Source: Chitinophaga agrisoli (lineage in GTDB: Bacteria > Bacteroidota > Bacteroidia > Chitinophagales > Chitinophagaceae). From it: DNA of 64,000 nucleotides. The stretch spans positions 284,347-348,346 of the forward strand of contig NZ_VUOC01000001.1 in NCBI RefSeq assembly GCF_008386695.1. The letters run 5' to 3'. Shown here piece by piece: positions 8,167-16,997 of the stretch. The notes below the pieces were generated by a model. The model was not told where the DNA came from. It did no database searches and worked only from the letters and a program-made list of their open reading frames with translations. The position numbers were made by a program, and so were the translations under genes. The stretch's first letter is position 1; every line of letters starts with the position of its first letter.

Positions 8167-9315
8167 TTATTTGTCCTGTAACATACCTTCCGGGTTTACC
8201 CGCAGTATTTTGGGCTTGGGAACCGGTGTATCCTCTGCCGGCTGTGTAATGGTCTGTAACACAGGTTTGGGCCTGAGTATATTCTTCTGATTCTTTGCCA
8301 TATACAGCGCAAAGGTTAAGACAGCAGCGGATCCCATCACCAACAGCATCAGGTAATTAGTACCCATACCCTGCAGAGCAAAAGCGCCGGCTATATAAAT
8401 GGTATTAGTAGCCACCGCTACCAGGGTGGTTTGCTTATGGTTCAGTTTAAGCTCCAGCAGGTAGTGGTGAATGTGGTTACGGTCTGCTGAAAATGGAGAG
8501 CGGCCCTTGAGCATGCGGATAGAGAATACCCGCAGCGTATCGAACAGGGGTACTATCAGGATGGCAAAGGCTACTGCAGGCACCGCATTTACGGGCATCC
8601 TGGCAGCCGGGTTACCACCTACTTCTATAAACTTCACGATCAGGATGGCGTTAATAAGCCCCACCAGGAGGGACCCCGTATCACCCATAAAAATACGGGC
8701 AGGGGATATATTATAGATAAGGAACGCTGCCAGGCCGCTTGCCAGGGCAAAGCCCAACACCGCATACAGGGTTTCGCCTGCATACAGGAAATAAGTGCCT
8801 AACACACAGGAAACCAGCATGCCTATGCTACCGGCCAGCCCGTCTACCCCATCAATAAGATTAAATGCATTAATAATAACCAGGAAGGTGAAGTAAGTGA
8901 GTAAGAGCCCAAAATGAGGGGGAATGGCATTTATACCCAGGAACCCATACATGCTGCTTATCTGGATATTACCCAGGTATATAACAGCAAAAGAGGCCAT
9001 CAGCTGGCCTACGAGTTTCTTTAACGGGGACAGACCTATGATATCATCTTTCAGTCCCACCATAAAGATGACGAAGAAAGCCGCTATCATATACTGAAGC
9101 GGCGAGTTTCCCAGTGTTGGTGCGCATACTGCGGCAGCCATCACAAAACCCGCAAAGAAGCCAATACCCCCTAATGTAGGAATATTTGCCTTATGCGCTT
9201 TTCTTTCATCCGGTTCGTCGTACAAATGCTTCAATTCCGCAACTCTGATCAACACTGGAATTGCAAAGTAGGTTACAACAAAACTCAGGACGCTTGCAAT
9301 TAATACATTCTCCAT
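8167..9315 (-). CDS. WecA/MraY-type undecaprenyl-phosphate sugar-1-phosphate transferase
   Basis: This is a glycosyltransferase family 4 polytopic enzyme (382 residues from the chosen ATG; an ATG at 9336 adds 7). Such enzymes load a HexNAc-1-phosphate onto undecaprenyl phosphate to start O-antigen, teichoic acid or other surface glycans. Visible motifs are DERKAHKANIPTLGG near the start, the DDIIG pair of aspartates, NAFNLIDGVDGLAGS, FMGDTGSLLVG, and the SADRNHIHHYLL histidine loop of the WecA/TagO branch rather than true MraY. The C-terminal 40 residues are Pro-rich and cytoplasmic. It has no biosynthetic neighbours here; the flippase near 38 kb may belong to the same pathway. Confidence 0.93.
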   Translation of the reverse strand: MENVLIASVLSFVVTYFAIPVLIRVAELKHLYDEPDERKAHKANIPTLGGIGFFAGFVMAAAVCAPTLGNSPLQYMIAAFFVIFMVGLKDDIIGLSPLKKLVGQLMASFAVIYLGNIQISSMYGFLGINAIPPHFGLLLTYFTFLVIINAFNLIDGVDGLAGSIGMLVSCVLGTYFLYAGETLYAVLGFALASGLAAFLIYNISPARIFMGDTGSLLVGLINAILIVKFIEVGGNPAARMPVNAVPAVAFAILIVPLFDTLRVFSIRMLKGRSPFSADRNHIHHYLLELKLNHKQTTLVAVATNTIYIAGAFALQGMGTNYLMLLVMGSAAVLTFALYMAKNQKNILRPKPVLQTITQPAEDTPVPKPKILRVNPEGMLQDK

Positions 9316-9343
9316 CAGTAGGGGGTTATAATACAAGATTAGA

Positions 9344-9351
9344 CAAAGATA
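9344..9351 (-). promoter_or_regulatory. Candidate -7 element TATCTTTG
   Basis: A perfect TAnnTTTG box on the minus strand lies 29 nt upstream of the ATG of the WecA/MraY-type gene. A TTG trinucleotide is found 22 nt further upstream. Confidence 0.5.
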
Positions 9352-9465
9352 TTAAATTCAATTAAATGAATATCAATAAAAATTAAAAACCAAAAAACTT
9401 TGCTTACCCGGCACGAATTTCGTAAAAGTTTGTGGCACTCTCTCTGAATCTTGGTAAATATCTCT

Positions 9466-9473
9466 TAGTTTTG
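9466..9473 (+). promoter_or_regulatory. Candidate -7 element TAGTTTTG of transketolase gene
   Basis: A perfect TAnnTTTG box lies 23 nt upstream of the ATG of the transketolase gene. I do not see a well-spaced -33 box. Confidence 0.45.
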
Positions 9474-9496
9474 CGACTTGTAAAATTGCAACTATC

Positions 9497-10339
9497 ATGC
9501 CACAGCTGAATGAAATCGCTACACAGATCAGACGGGATATCGTACGCATGGTACATGCCGTACAAAGCGGCCACCCTGGCGGCTCCCTGGGTTGTACGGA
9601 TTATTTTACTGCGCTCTTTTTCAAAGTGATGCAGCATAATCCGCAACCTTTTGACATGGACGCCCGTAACGAGGACGTATTTGTGCTGTCCAATGGGCAC
9701 ATTTCCCCCGTATACTACAGTGCGCTGGCCAGATCAGGCTACTTCCCCACTTCCGAACTGAGCACGTTCCGGAGGATCAATTCCCGCCTGCAGGGACACC
9801 CCACCACCCATGAACACCTGCCAGGTATCAGGATCGCTACCGGATCCCTTGGTCAGGGTATGAGTGTTGCGATTGGCGCGGCATTGACCAAAAAGCTGAA
9901 TAACGACAAACATCTGGTATTCTCCCTTCATGGAGATGGTGAGCTGGAAGAAGGACAGGTATGGGAAGCCGTGATGTTTGCCCCCCATCATAAAGTAGAT
10001 AACCTTATCATCACGGTTGACTGGAACGGTCAGCAGATAGACGGTCCTACTGAACAGATAGGTGGCCTGGGCGACCTGCCGGCTAAGTTCACCGCATTTG
10101 GCTGGAAAGTGCTGATACTGGAAAACGGTAACGACCTGGATGCAGTAGTAGCCATGCTGGAAAAGGCGAAGAGCCTTACTGGACAGGGCCAACCTATTGC
10201 AATACTGATGAGGACCGTTATGGGTAAAGGCGTTGACTTTATGGAAGGTCATCATGAATGGCATGGTATTGCCCCTAATGATGAACAGCTTGCCAAAGCG
10301 CTGGAGCAATTGCCAGCAACTTCTTTAGGAGACTTCTAA
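9497..10339 (+). CDS. Transketolase, N-terminal subunit
   Basis: This 280-residue protein is the thiamine-diphosphate-binding half of a split transketolase. It carries SGHPGGSLGCTDYFTALFF, the NGHISPVYYSALA block, the ATGSLGQGMSVAIGAALT segment and the ThDP motif GDGELEEGQVWEA, and ends after the HHEWHGIAPNDEQ region where the single-chain enzyme would continue into its pyrimidine-binding domain. In most Bacteroidota with split enzymes, the C-terminal subunit gene follows directly. Here the gene is closed by a strong terminator and the partner gene is nowhere in the window. Confidence 0.95.
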   Translation: MPQLNEIATQIRRDIVRMVHAVQSGHPGGSLGCTDYFTALFFKVMQHNPQPFDMDARNEDVFVLSNGHISPVYYSALARSGYFPTSELSTFRRINSRLQGHPTTHEHLPGIRIATGSLGQGMSVAIGAALTKKLNNDKHLVFSLHGDGELEEGQVWEAVMFAPHHKVDNLIITVDWNGQQIDGPTEQIGGLGDLPAKFTAFGWKVLILENGNDLDAVVAMLEKAKSLTGQGQPIAILMRTVMGKGVDFMEGHHEWHGIAPNDEQLAKALEQLPATSLGDF

Positions 10340-10340
10340 T

Positions 10341-10368
10341 CAATTACAAATTACTAATTACGAATTAC
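10341..10368. repeat. 7-bp tandem array (NAATTAC)
   Basis: Four consecutive heptamers read CAATTAC, AAATTAC, TAATTAC and GAATTAC directly after the transketolase stop codon. The last units form the left arm of the terminator. The same heptamer appears at 52664-52691. Confidence 0.75.
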
Positions 10369-10411
10369 GGGTGTGACCTTGGTGGTTATCATCCGTAATT
10401 CGTATTTTTTT
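10359..10411 (+). terminator. Transketolase intrinsic terminator
   Basis: A perfect 12-bp stem TACGAATTACGG (10359-10370) with CCGTAATTCGTA (10393-10404) is followed by seven T residues (10405-10411). The loop is 22 nt. The gap from here to 10557 holds nothing else that I recognise. Confidence 0.85.
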
Positions 10412-10557
10412 ATAGGGAAGGTCGTAGTTGGTTGTTGTGATTATTTCAGGGGCAGGGACCGGTTTAGTTGGCTGATTAGCTGCATGATGATCCCTTTTAA
10501 ACAGCGCTTAGCAATGCGTTCTATAGTTGACAATCCGTATTGATAATTGGTAATTAC

Positions 10558-11781
10558 TTAGGTGGCCTTTAACTCTACCCCTTCTGCGGCCGCTTTTTTA
10601 GCAGGATACCAGCTAGCCGCCAGGCCGATCACTATAATAGTGATGCTCACGAGGCCAAAATCCCCCGGGTGCATGCTTACCGGGTAGGCATCCACGAGGA
10701 AGGAAGCCCCCTCCAGCTTAATGATGCCAAAGCGCTGCTGTATAAAACAAACCAATGCGCCCAATCCAAACCCAAATGCGGCGCCTATCCCTGCGATGAT
10801 CAACCCTTCTGCCAGGAAGATGCGCATGATCAGCTGCTGCCGGGCGCCCATGGCTTTGAGGATGGTAATATCTTTCCGTTTTTCTATCACCAGCATAGAC
10901 AGGGAGCCGATCATATTGAAAGCGGCAATGACCAGGATAAAACTGAGGATAACATATACCGCCCATTTTTCTGTATGCATAATAGCGTATAACGCCTGGT
11001 TCTGCTCATAACGGGTCTGGATCCTGAACCGGTTGCCCAGCAGATCCTGCAGGCGGCCTTTTAGCGCGTTGGCGTCTGTACCGGCGGTGCTGGATATTTC
11101 CAGGGCCGAGATCTCGTCCGGCGAAAACTCCAGCAGCTTGCGCATGAAGTCTATATGGGTGATGACGTATTTACTGTTAAACTCCTGCTGTATGGCAAAA
11201 GCCCCGGTGGGGACCAGGTATCCATTATTCAGGGCCTCATTGGGCACCATAAAGCTACCGGCGGTGCGGCGGGGTACGTAGACATCCACCGGCGCAGAGC
11301 TATGCTCAATGTCTATGCCCAGGGCAGCCTCCAGCTCAATGCCCAGCACTGCCCGGTAAGCGTCTTCATTACCGGTATCGAAACGGCCTGTGACCACTTT
11401 ATCCTTTACGCTGGTAACCTCATTATACTGGCTGTCCACGCCTTTGAGCACGGCAATGGTCTTATCTTCCCCATAGCTTAATACGGCTCTTTCCTCTATG
11501 ATCCGGGATATATGCGCTACTCCTGGCACGGCTTTGATCTGTTGCAGCTGGGCCGGAGTAAGCAGGATGGTTTTGCCTGTAACGGGGCTCACTTTTACGC
11601 TGGGGTAAAAAGAGGAGTACAGGGATCTCACTAGGCCTTCAAACCCGTTGAATACGCTAAGGATAACGATCAGCGCACCGGCCCCTACGGCAATGGCGAC
11701 CACGCTGACCCATGCGATGATATTGATCGCGTTGGTTGATTTCTTAGCCCTGAAGTAACGGGAAGCAAATTGCCAGATCAT
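10558..11781 (-). CDS. LolC/LolE-type ABC transporter permease
   Basis: This is a 407-residue FtsX-superfamily permease with an N-terminal transmembrane segment (about 20-48), a large periplasmic MacB-like domain (about 50-265) and three C-terminal transmembrane segments (about 275-300, 325-350, 370-395). The MIWQFASRYFRAKKSTNAIN start and the ERKDITILKAMGA-like coupling helix (IEKRKDITILKAMGAR) match the LolCE lipoprotein-release family. The LolD-type ATPase is not nearby. It follows rbfA after 24 bp on the same strand, a pairing often seen in Bacteroidota. Confidence 0.9.
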   Translation of the reverse strand: MIWQFASRYFRAKKSTNAINIIAWVSVVAIAVGAGALIVILSVFNGFEGLVRSLYSSFYPSVKVSPVTGKTILLTPAQLQQIKAVPGVAHISRIIEERAVLSYGEDKTIAVLKGVDSQYNEVTSVKDKVVTGRFDTGNEDAYRAVLGIELEAALGIDIEHSSAPVDVYVPRRTAGSFMVPNEALNNGYLVPTGAFAIQQEFNSKYVITHIDFMRKLLEFSPDEISALEISSTAGTDANALKGRLQDLLGNRFRIQTRYEQNQALYAIMHTEKWAVYVILSFILVIAAFNMIGSLSMLVIEKRKDITILKAMGARQQLIMRIFLAEGLIIAGIGAAFGFGLGALVCFIQQRFGIIKLEGASFLVDAYPVSMHPGDFGLVSITIIVIGLAASWYPAKKAAAEGVELKAT

Positions 11782-11805
11782 TGAATGGATTTACACTTTA
11801 GCGCC

Positions 11806-12180
11806 TTATTGGTTTTCTTTACCGGCATCGTCTTCCCGGATCTTTTTGAACAGCTCTTCCATCCGGAACACATAATCCAGGGTATCATCCAGGAAGAAGG
11901 AAAGCTCAGGAATGCGGCGCAGCTGTTTGGCCACCCTGGTTCCCAAGTCTTTTCTGATCTCCCAGCCCCTTTCTTTTATTTGCTCCAGCATGGCGGCGGG
12001 GTCTTTTATCTGGAACATACTCAGGTATACGCGGGCTTCCAGCAGATCAGGCGTCATACGTACGGCGGAAATGGATATAATACCGCCGTCGGTTACATTA
12101 TAACCCATACGCTGAAAGATATCGCTCAGCTCTTTCTGTACCAGCTGCCCTACTTGTTTTTGCCTCTTAGTTTCCTGCAT
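11806..12180 (-). CDS. rbfA: 30S ribosome-binding factor RbfA
   Basis: RbfA assists late maturation of the small ribosomal subunit. From the ATG at 12180 the protein has 124 residues, the normal family size, and starts MQETKRQKQVGQLVQKELSD. The extended frame from 12249 begins at the predicted transcription start and is unlikely. The KH-like core includes ISISAVRMTPDLLEARVYLS and the RVAKQLRRIPELSFFLDDTL segment. It is the first gene of an rbfA-permease operon. Confidence 0.94.
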   Translation of the reverse strand: MQETKRQKQVGQLVQKELSDIFQRMGYNVTDGGIISISAVRMTPDLLEARVYLSMFQIKDPAAMLEQIKERGWEIRKDLGTRVAKQLRRIPELSFFLDDTLDYVFRMEELFKKIREDDAGKENQ

Positions 12181-12254
12181 TGATGTAGTGTTTGTTGATG
12201 ACGGGGCGCCCCACTTGTCTAATTTATAGTAACTTGCGCCCTGTTCCAATATAG

Positions 12255-12262
12255 CAAAGATA
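12255..12262 (-). promoter_or_regulatory. Candidate -7 element TATCTTTG of rbfA operon
   Basis: A perfect TAnnTTTG box on the minus strand lies 74 nt upstream of the chosen rbfA ATG. It places the transcription start near 12250, downstream of any longer rbfA reading frame start. Confidence 0.5.
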
Positions 12263-12304
12263 CATGAAACCTCCGGGGTTCCATGGGGAGATAAAAACTG
12301 ACAA

Positions 12305-14131
12305 ATGAAAACGTTTCTACGGTTGCTGCAATTGTCCCGGCCCTATCACCATTATGTGCCGGAATATATAACATATATACTGCTTTATACGATCTTCAGC
12401 CTGTTCAGCTTCACCCTGGTGATGCCGTTGATGGACGCGCTATTTGTAACCGGCCATCAAAAGGTAGTCACCCATTTACCCGGCTTTTCCCTTTCTGTGG
12501 AGTATTTTAAGGATGTTTTCTACTATTACCTCACTTACTATGTTAATACCACTGGCAAGTTTGGTATGCTGGTATATGTGTGTATGGTGATACTGGCCAC
12601 CGTGCTGCTCAAAAACCTGTTTGGCTGGATGAGCCAGAAAGTGCTGACCCGCATGCGTGTAAATATGGTGATGCGGATGCGCGAGAAACTGTACCATCAG
12701 TTCAGCGATCAGTCCCTGCGTTTCTTTCATCATGAGCAAAAAGGCGATCTGCTCTCCACTATCAGTGGCGATGTAGTAGAAGTAGAGAACTCTGTGGTCA
12801 CTTCATTACAGACCATCTTCCGGGATCCTTTGCAGGTAATTGCCACGTTTATCACTTTATTCATCCTTTCCCATCAGCTTACGCTGTTTACCTTGCTGGT
12901 ATTTCCTATATCTGGTTATCTTATCTCCACCATCACACAACGGCTTAAGAAAAAAGCAGTGGTAAGCCAGAGTTTACTGGGCAGGATCCTGAATATTGCA
13001 GAGGAAACATTGTCAGGTATACGGATCATTAAAGCATTTAACGGGGAGGGCTTTATGCGCAGGAAATTTGAGAAAGAGAACAGCGGTTTTGCGCATACGG
13101 TTAAATCCATTCAGAACCAGCGGGAGCTGGCCTCTCCGTTATCAGAGACCATGGGCGTACTGGTGATCATTATCATCATGATCTATGCCGGTAACCTTAT
13201 ATTGATGGGGCGGAGCGAGTTAAACGCTTCTGCTTTCATCGCATACATCGCTTTGTATTTTCAGATCATTGCGCCGGCTAAGAATATTGCCAATGCCTTT
13301 GCCATCATGCCGCGCGGTCTGGCTGCCGGCGAGCGGGTGCTGCGTATACTGGATGTACCTGTGACCATACAGGATAAACCAGATGCTAAAGCCCTGCCAG
13401 CCTTTGAAAAGGAGATCACTTACCAGGATGTTGTTTTCAGGTATGAGCAACAGGACGTGCTGAAAAACATCAACCTCACGATCCAGAAAGGTAAAATGGT
13501 AGCGCTGGTTGGTAAGAGCGGCGCCGGCAAATCCACCATGGCGGACCTGTTGCCCCGTTTCTATGATGTTACATCCGGCAGGATCACTATTGACGGACAA
13601 GATATCCGCGACCTGCGTATGTATGATGTACGCGCATTAATGGGCATGGTATCGCAGGAAGCCATCCTGTTCAATGATACGGTGTTCAATAATATTGCTT
13701 TTGGCCAGCCTAATGCAGACAAAGAGGCAGTGATACAGGCCGCTAAAATTGCCAATGCGCATGAATTTATTGTACAGCTGGAAAATGGTTATGATACCAG
13801 CATTGGTGACAGAGGCATGAAACTAAGTGGCGGCCAGCGCCAGCGCCTGACCATTGCACGCGCTATCTTTAAGAATCCTCCCATATTGATATTGGATGAG
13901 GCGACCTCCGCCCTTGATACAGAATCCGAAAAACTCGTGCAGGACGCATTGGATAAACTAATGGAAAACCGTACTACTGTTGTAATAGCACACCGTCTTT
14001 CCACCATACAGCATGCGCATGAAATAGTAGTGCTGGACAAAGGCGAGATCAAAGAAAGAGGTACACATGACGAATTAATAGCATTGAAGGGCATCTATAA
14101 ACGCCTGGTAGAAATGCAGGAATTTAAGTAA
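12305..14131 (+). CDS. ABC exporter, MsbA-like (fused TMD-NBD)
   Basis: This 608-residue half transporter has a six-helix transmembrane domain (about 20-335) and a C-terminal ATPase domain (about 365-605). The ATPase has Walker A GKSGAGKST, the signature LSGGQRQRLTIARA, Walker B ILILDEATSALD and the H-loop IAHRLSTIQ. Homologues flip lipid A, glycolipids or export peptides; MsbA-type lipid export is plausible but not proven. It is divergent from rbfA and lies 152 bp upstream of the glycosyltransferase-HAD gene, with which it may be transcribed. Confidence 0.93.
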   Translation: MKTFLRLLQLSRPYHHYVPEYITYILLYTIFSLFSFTLVMPLMDALFVTGHQKVVTHLPGFSLSVEYFKDVFYYYLTYYVNTTGKFGMLVYVCMVILATVLLKNLFGWMSQKVLTRMRVNMVMRMREKLYHQFSDQSLRFFHHEQKGDLLSTISGDVVEVENSVVTSLQTIFRDPLQVIATFITLFILSHQLTLFTLLVFPISGYLISTITQRLKKKAVVSQSLLGRILNIAEETLSGIRIIKAFNGEGFMRRKFEKENSGFAHTVKSIQNQRELASPLSETMGVLVIIIIMIYAGNLILMGRSELNASAFIAYIALYFQIIAPAKNIANAFAIMPRGLAAGERVLRILDVPVTIQDKPDAKALPAFEKEITYQDVVFRYEQQDVLKNINLTIQKGKMVALVGKSGAGKSTMADLLPRFYDVTSGRITIDGQDIRDLRMYDVRALMGMVSQEAILFNDTVFNNIAFGQPNADKEAVIQAAKIANAHEFIVQLENGYDTSIGDRGMKLSGGQRQRLTIARAIFKNPPILILDEATSALDTESEKLVQDALDKLMENRTTVVIAHRLSTIQHAHEIVVLDKGEIKERGTHDELIALKGIYKRLVEMQEFK

Positions 14132-14283
14132 CTTACTGTAACGCGCGGATACAGCCCCATCACCTGAGCCCCTGAACGAATGCCAACTTCGGTACCATTT
14201 TTGAGCATCAAAAGGGCATGCTGTGCCAACTTTTGTAAGAGCGAGGTACCTATTTTTTCACCATTAACAACAAGCGTTCGCCT

Positions 14284-15840
14284 ATGATTTCAATTGTCAT
14301 TCCGGTTTTGAACGAGGGAGCCACTATACGGCAGGTCATCAGAACGGTTAAGAAAACCAGTCGCAAAACAGAGATCATCGTAGTAGATGATAACAGTACT
14401 GATACTACGGTAGAAGAAGCCATGAAAGAAGGCGTACGTGTCATTACCAGCAGCCAGCGCGGCAAAGGGATATCCATGCGCGAGGGCATGATGGCGGCAA
14501 AATATGATATTGTAGTGTATGTGGATGGGGACATTCTCACCTATCCGGACAATATTGTGGAATTACTCACCGATCCTATTGTAAACGATCAGGCAGATTT
14601 TGTAAAATCCTATTTCACCAGGCAGGCGGGCCGTGTTACACAGCTCGTGGCCAAGCCTTTGTTAAGTATACTATTCCCGGAGCTGGCGCATTTTCAGCAG
14701 CCGTTAAGCGGTATGATAGCCGGACGTAAATCACTGCTTTCCCGTGTACAGTTCGAGAACGACTATGGCGTGGATATAGGCCTGCTGATAGATATGCATG
14801 TGCTGGGCGCACGTATAACGGAAGCGAATATAGGAAGAATAGAAAATGCGATGCAAACATGGGAGCAACTGAGTAAGATGTCGCGCGAGGTATCCCGGAC
14901 CATCCTGCACAAGGCAGAGCACATGAATTTGCCACAGGAGAACCTGGAAACGCTGGGTAATATCAACATCATACGGGAACAAATGGAGTACTCCATATTG
15001 GAGTCCATTGACAAGCTGCACAAGATGGTGATCTTTAACCTGGATGAGGTAGTGTTTACAGAGAACTACCTGCACCTGGCAGCCGCCGCTTTTGATGTAG
15101 ACCTGTCACTACAGCAGATCATGGAGCACCATACAGACCCGGTGACCATCCTGGAGCACACTGCCACCTTATTCCGTGACAGGAACCTGGCAGAATTGCT
15201 GGAAGTAGCAGATGCTATTCCCATTGTGCCGGATATTAAAGCAGTAGTACGGGAACTAAAGAAAAGGGGATATGCATGCGGTATTATTACGGATGGGTTT
15301 GAATGTGTGGCGCGGCATATAAAAAACAAACTGGGGATGGACTTTGTATTTGCCAACCGCCTGCATCTTTATGACAGTGTGGCTACCGGCGAGATAACTA
15401 TCCCGGAGTATTTCCTGCAGCAGGATGATGATGGCCTGGACGCCTTGCCCCGCTATAACAAGAACAATATTCTGCAGTACATAGCGCATAAATATCATGT
15501 TACGCCGCAGAATGTGATCTATGTAGGCAGCGGTTCGGACGGTTCCAACCTGTTAAAGGAAGCCGGTATAGGGGTAGCATTTGATTCCCGGGTGCCCTTT
15601 ATAGAAAAAGTAGCCGATAAGATCATTCCCGGTCCGTACATGGCGCCGCTGCTGAGTATAGCACAGGCCAGTCCGGAAAAGTTCCGCATAAAGCTGCCGC
15701 CCATCAGCAAAAAGCAGGCGCGGCGCATCGGCATAGGCAGTCTGGTGGCGTTGGCCAGCGCGGGCCTGGTATACCTGGCCGCCCGGCAGATCAGGAAGAA
15801 CGGGCAGGAGCGTGAAAAAAGCCTGGCGCTGAATTGCTAA
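14284..15840 (+). CDS. GT81-like glycosyltransferase fused to a degenerate HAD domain
   Basis: This 518-residue fusion has three parts. Residues 1-215 resemble glucosyl-3-phosphoglycerate synthase (GpgS, GT81): IPVLNEGATI, VVDDNSTD, RGKGISMREG, the metal-binding DGD at 81-83, and the VKSYFTR...GRVTQLVAKPLL and YGVDIGLLIDMH blocks. Residues about 247-450 form a HAD phosphatase-like domain, but its motif I reads FNLDEVV with Asn252 where the nucleophile Asp belongs, and motif IV reads VGSGSDG (415-420) instead of GDGxxD. The C-terminal end has one transmembrane segment (about 483-500) and a basic tail. I expect an active glycosyltransferase tethered to the membrane with a non-catalytic HAD module. 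The acceptor is unknown. Confidence 0.85.
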   Translation: MISIVIPVLNEGATIRQVIRTVKKTSRKTEIIVVDDNSTDTTVEEAMKEGVRVITSSQRGKGISMREGMMAAKYDIVVYVDGDILTYPDNIVELLTDPIVNDQADFVKSYFTRQAGRVTQLVAKPLLSILFPELAHFQQPLSGMIAGRKSLLSRVQFENDYGVDIGLLIDMHVLGARITEANIGRIENAMQTWEQLSKMSREVSRTILHKAEHMNLPQENLETLGNINIIREQMEYSILESIDKLHKMVIFNLDEVVFTENYLHLAAAAFDVDLSLQQIMEHHTDPVTILEHTATLFRDRNLAELLEVADAIPIVPDIKAVVRELKKRGYACGIITDGFECVARHIKNKLGMDFVFANRLHLYDSVATGEITIPEYFLQQDDDGLDALPRYNKNNILQYIAHKYHVTPQNVIYVGSGSDGSNLLKEAGIGVAFDSRVPFIEKVADKIIPGPYMAPLLSIAQASPEKFRIKLPPISKKQARRIGIGSLVALASAGLVYLAARQIRKNGQEREKSLALNC

Positions 15841-15873
15841 GCGTAATATTGCACCGTTTATAACGATAATAAC

Positions 15874-15909
15874 AAAGGGGAAGTGTCTTGACAACACTTC
15901 CCCTTTTTC
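15874..15909. terminator. Bidirectional terminator between convergent genes
   Basis: A perfect 13-bp stem, AAAGGGGAAGTGT (15874-15886) with ACACTTCCCCTTT (15894-15906), has a 7-nt loop and a T tract on the plus strand. It serves the GT-HAD gene and may also stop the convergent DksA-like transcript. Confidence 0.88.
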
Positions 15910-15933
15910 TATATATGATTATAATATTATATA

Positions 15934-16992
15934 TTATTTGCTCTTGGCAAGTTTGGCCTCAATGCTCAAAGTGGCATGGGGCACCGCCCTTAGGCGGGCT
16001 TTATCTATGAGCTTACCGGTAACGCGGCAGATACCGTATGTCTTGTTTTCGATACGTACCAATGCTTTTTCCAGGTGATCGATGAACTGGATCTGGCGGC
16101 TGGCCATCTGGTTCAGCTGCTCCCTTTCCTGGGAACCGCTACCATCTTCCATGCTCATGTATTTGTTCTCCGTATCATCTGTACCGGCTTCGTCCTTACG
16201 GGTGATCAGACCCTGGAGGTATACCAGCTCTTTCTTGGCAACTTCCAGTTTCTTCATGATCAGCTCTCTGAACTCCTGCAGGTCGCTATCGCTGTAACGA
16301 TAAACGGGCCCTGTGGGCGCGTCTGGCTGGTCCAGTACTGATTTAGTAAACTCCGGTTGGTAGGATACTACAGTAGTAGCCGATTTGGCATTGCCTTTAC
16401 CGGTTGCTTTTTCAGGTTTCTCGGCTTTAGCGGGCGCCGGAGCTTTTTCAGCCTTTTCTACTTTTTCAACCTTCACGGTCTTTTCGGCTTTATCCGCTAC
16501 TTTTTTACCGGATTCCTTTTCCTTATCTGATTTCTTTACTGGCATTATAACTTCTTTTTCTTCTGGCTTTGAAATCAATGGTTTCGATGCTTTCTCAGCG
16601 GGAACGCTTTTGGTTACCACTTTCTGCTTTTCAGCAGGAACTTTCTTCGCCGGCGCCTTTACAGGGGCGGCTACTTTTTTGACAATCTGTTTGGCCGGGG
16701 GTGCGGCAGTTGTTTTTGCTACGGTTGTTTTGGTTACTGTTGCTTTTTTAGAAGTGGCCGCTTTAGGAACTGTTGCTTTTTTGACCACGGCTTTTGTGAC
16801 AGCCGGTTTTGCTACCTTAGGCGCTGCCTTTTTTGCAGTTGCTTTTTTAGGAGCCGGCGCTGCCTTTTTCGCAGCGGCTGGCCTGACAGCAGCTTTCTTG
16901 GCGGAAGTAGCCTTTTTAGCCACCGCCGCAACTTTTTTAGCCGGAGCTGCCCTTTGGGTCTTTTTGCTAGCAACCTTCTTCTTTGTTGCCAT
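15934..16992 (-). CDS. DksA/TraR-like protein with long Lys/Ala-rich histone-H1-like N-terminus
   Basis: This 352-residue protein has an N-terminal half (about 1-215) made of Lys, Ala, Pro, Thr and Val in KKAAPAKK-type repeats, much like histone H1 tails, with a more acidic KAEKxEK section at about 165-200. The C-terminal part (about 225-352) is a DksA/TraR coiled coil plus zinc-finger region. The finger reads YGICRVTGKLI with only Cys322 kept; the other three zinc cysteines are absent. Such Cys-poor DksA relatives are common in Bacteroidota. It begins 5 bp after the ileS stop and shares its operon. It may bind DNA or RNA polymerase. Confidence 0.85.
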   Translation of the reverse strand: MATKKKVASKKTQRAAPAKKVAAVAKKATSAKKAAVRPAAAKKAAPAPKKATAKKAAPKVAKPAVTKAVVKKATVPKAATSKKATVTKTTVAKTTAAPPAKQIVKKVAAPVKAPAKKVPAEKQKVVTKSVPAEKASKPLISKPEEKEVIMPVKKSDKEKESGKKVADKAEKTVKVEKVEKAEKAPAPAKAEKPEKATGKGNAKSATTVVSYQPEFTKSVLDQPDAPTGPVYRYSDSDLQEFRELIMKKLEVAKKELVYLQGLITRKDEAGTDDTENKYMSMEDGSGSQEREQLNQMASRQIQFIDHLEKALVRIENKTYGICRVTGKLIDKARLRAVPHATLSIEAKLAKSK

Positions 16993-16997
16993 GGGGA

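Noticed and set aside
14132-14283. Direct repeats containing TGCCAACTT between the ABC exporter and GT-HAD genes
   Set aside because: Only two imperfect copies with different spacing; not distinguishable from chance.
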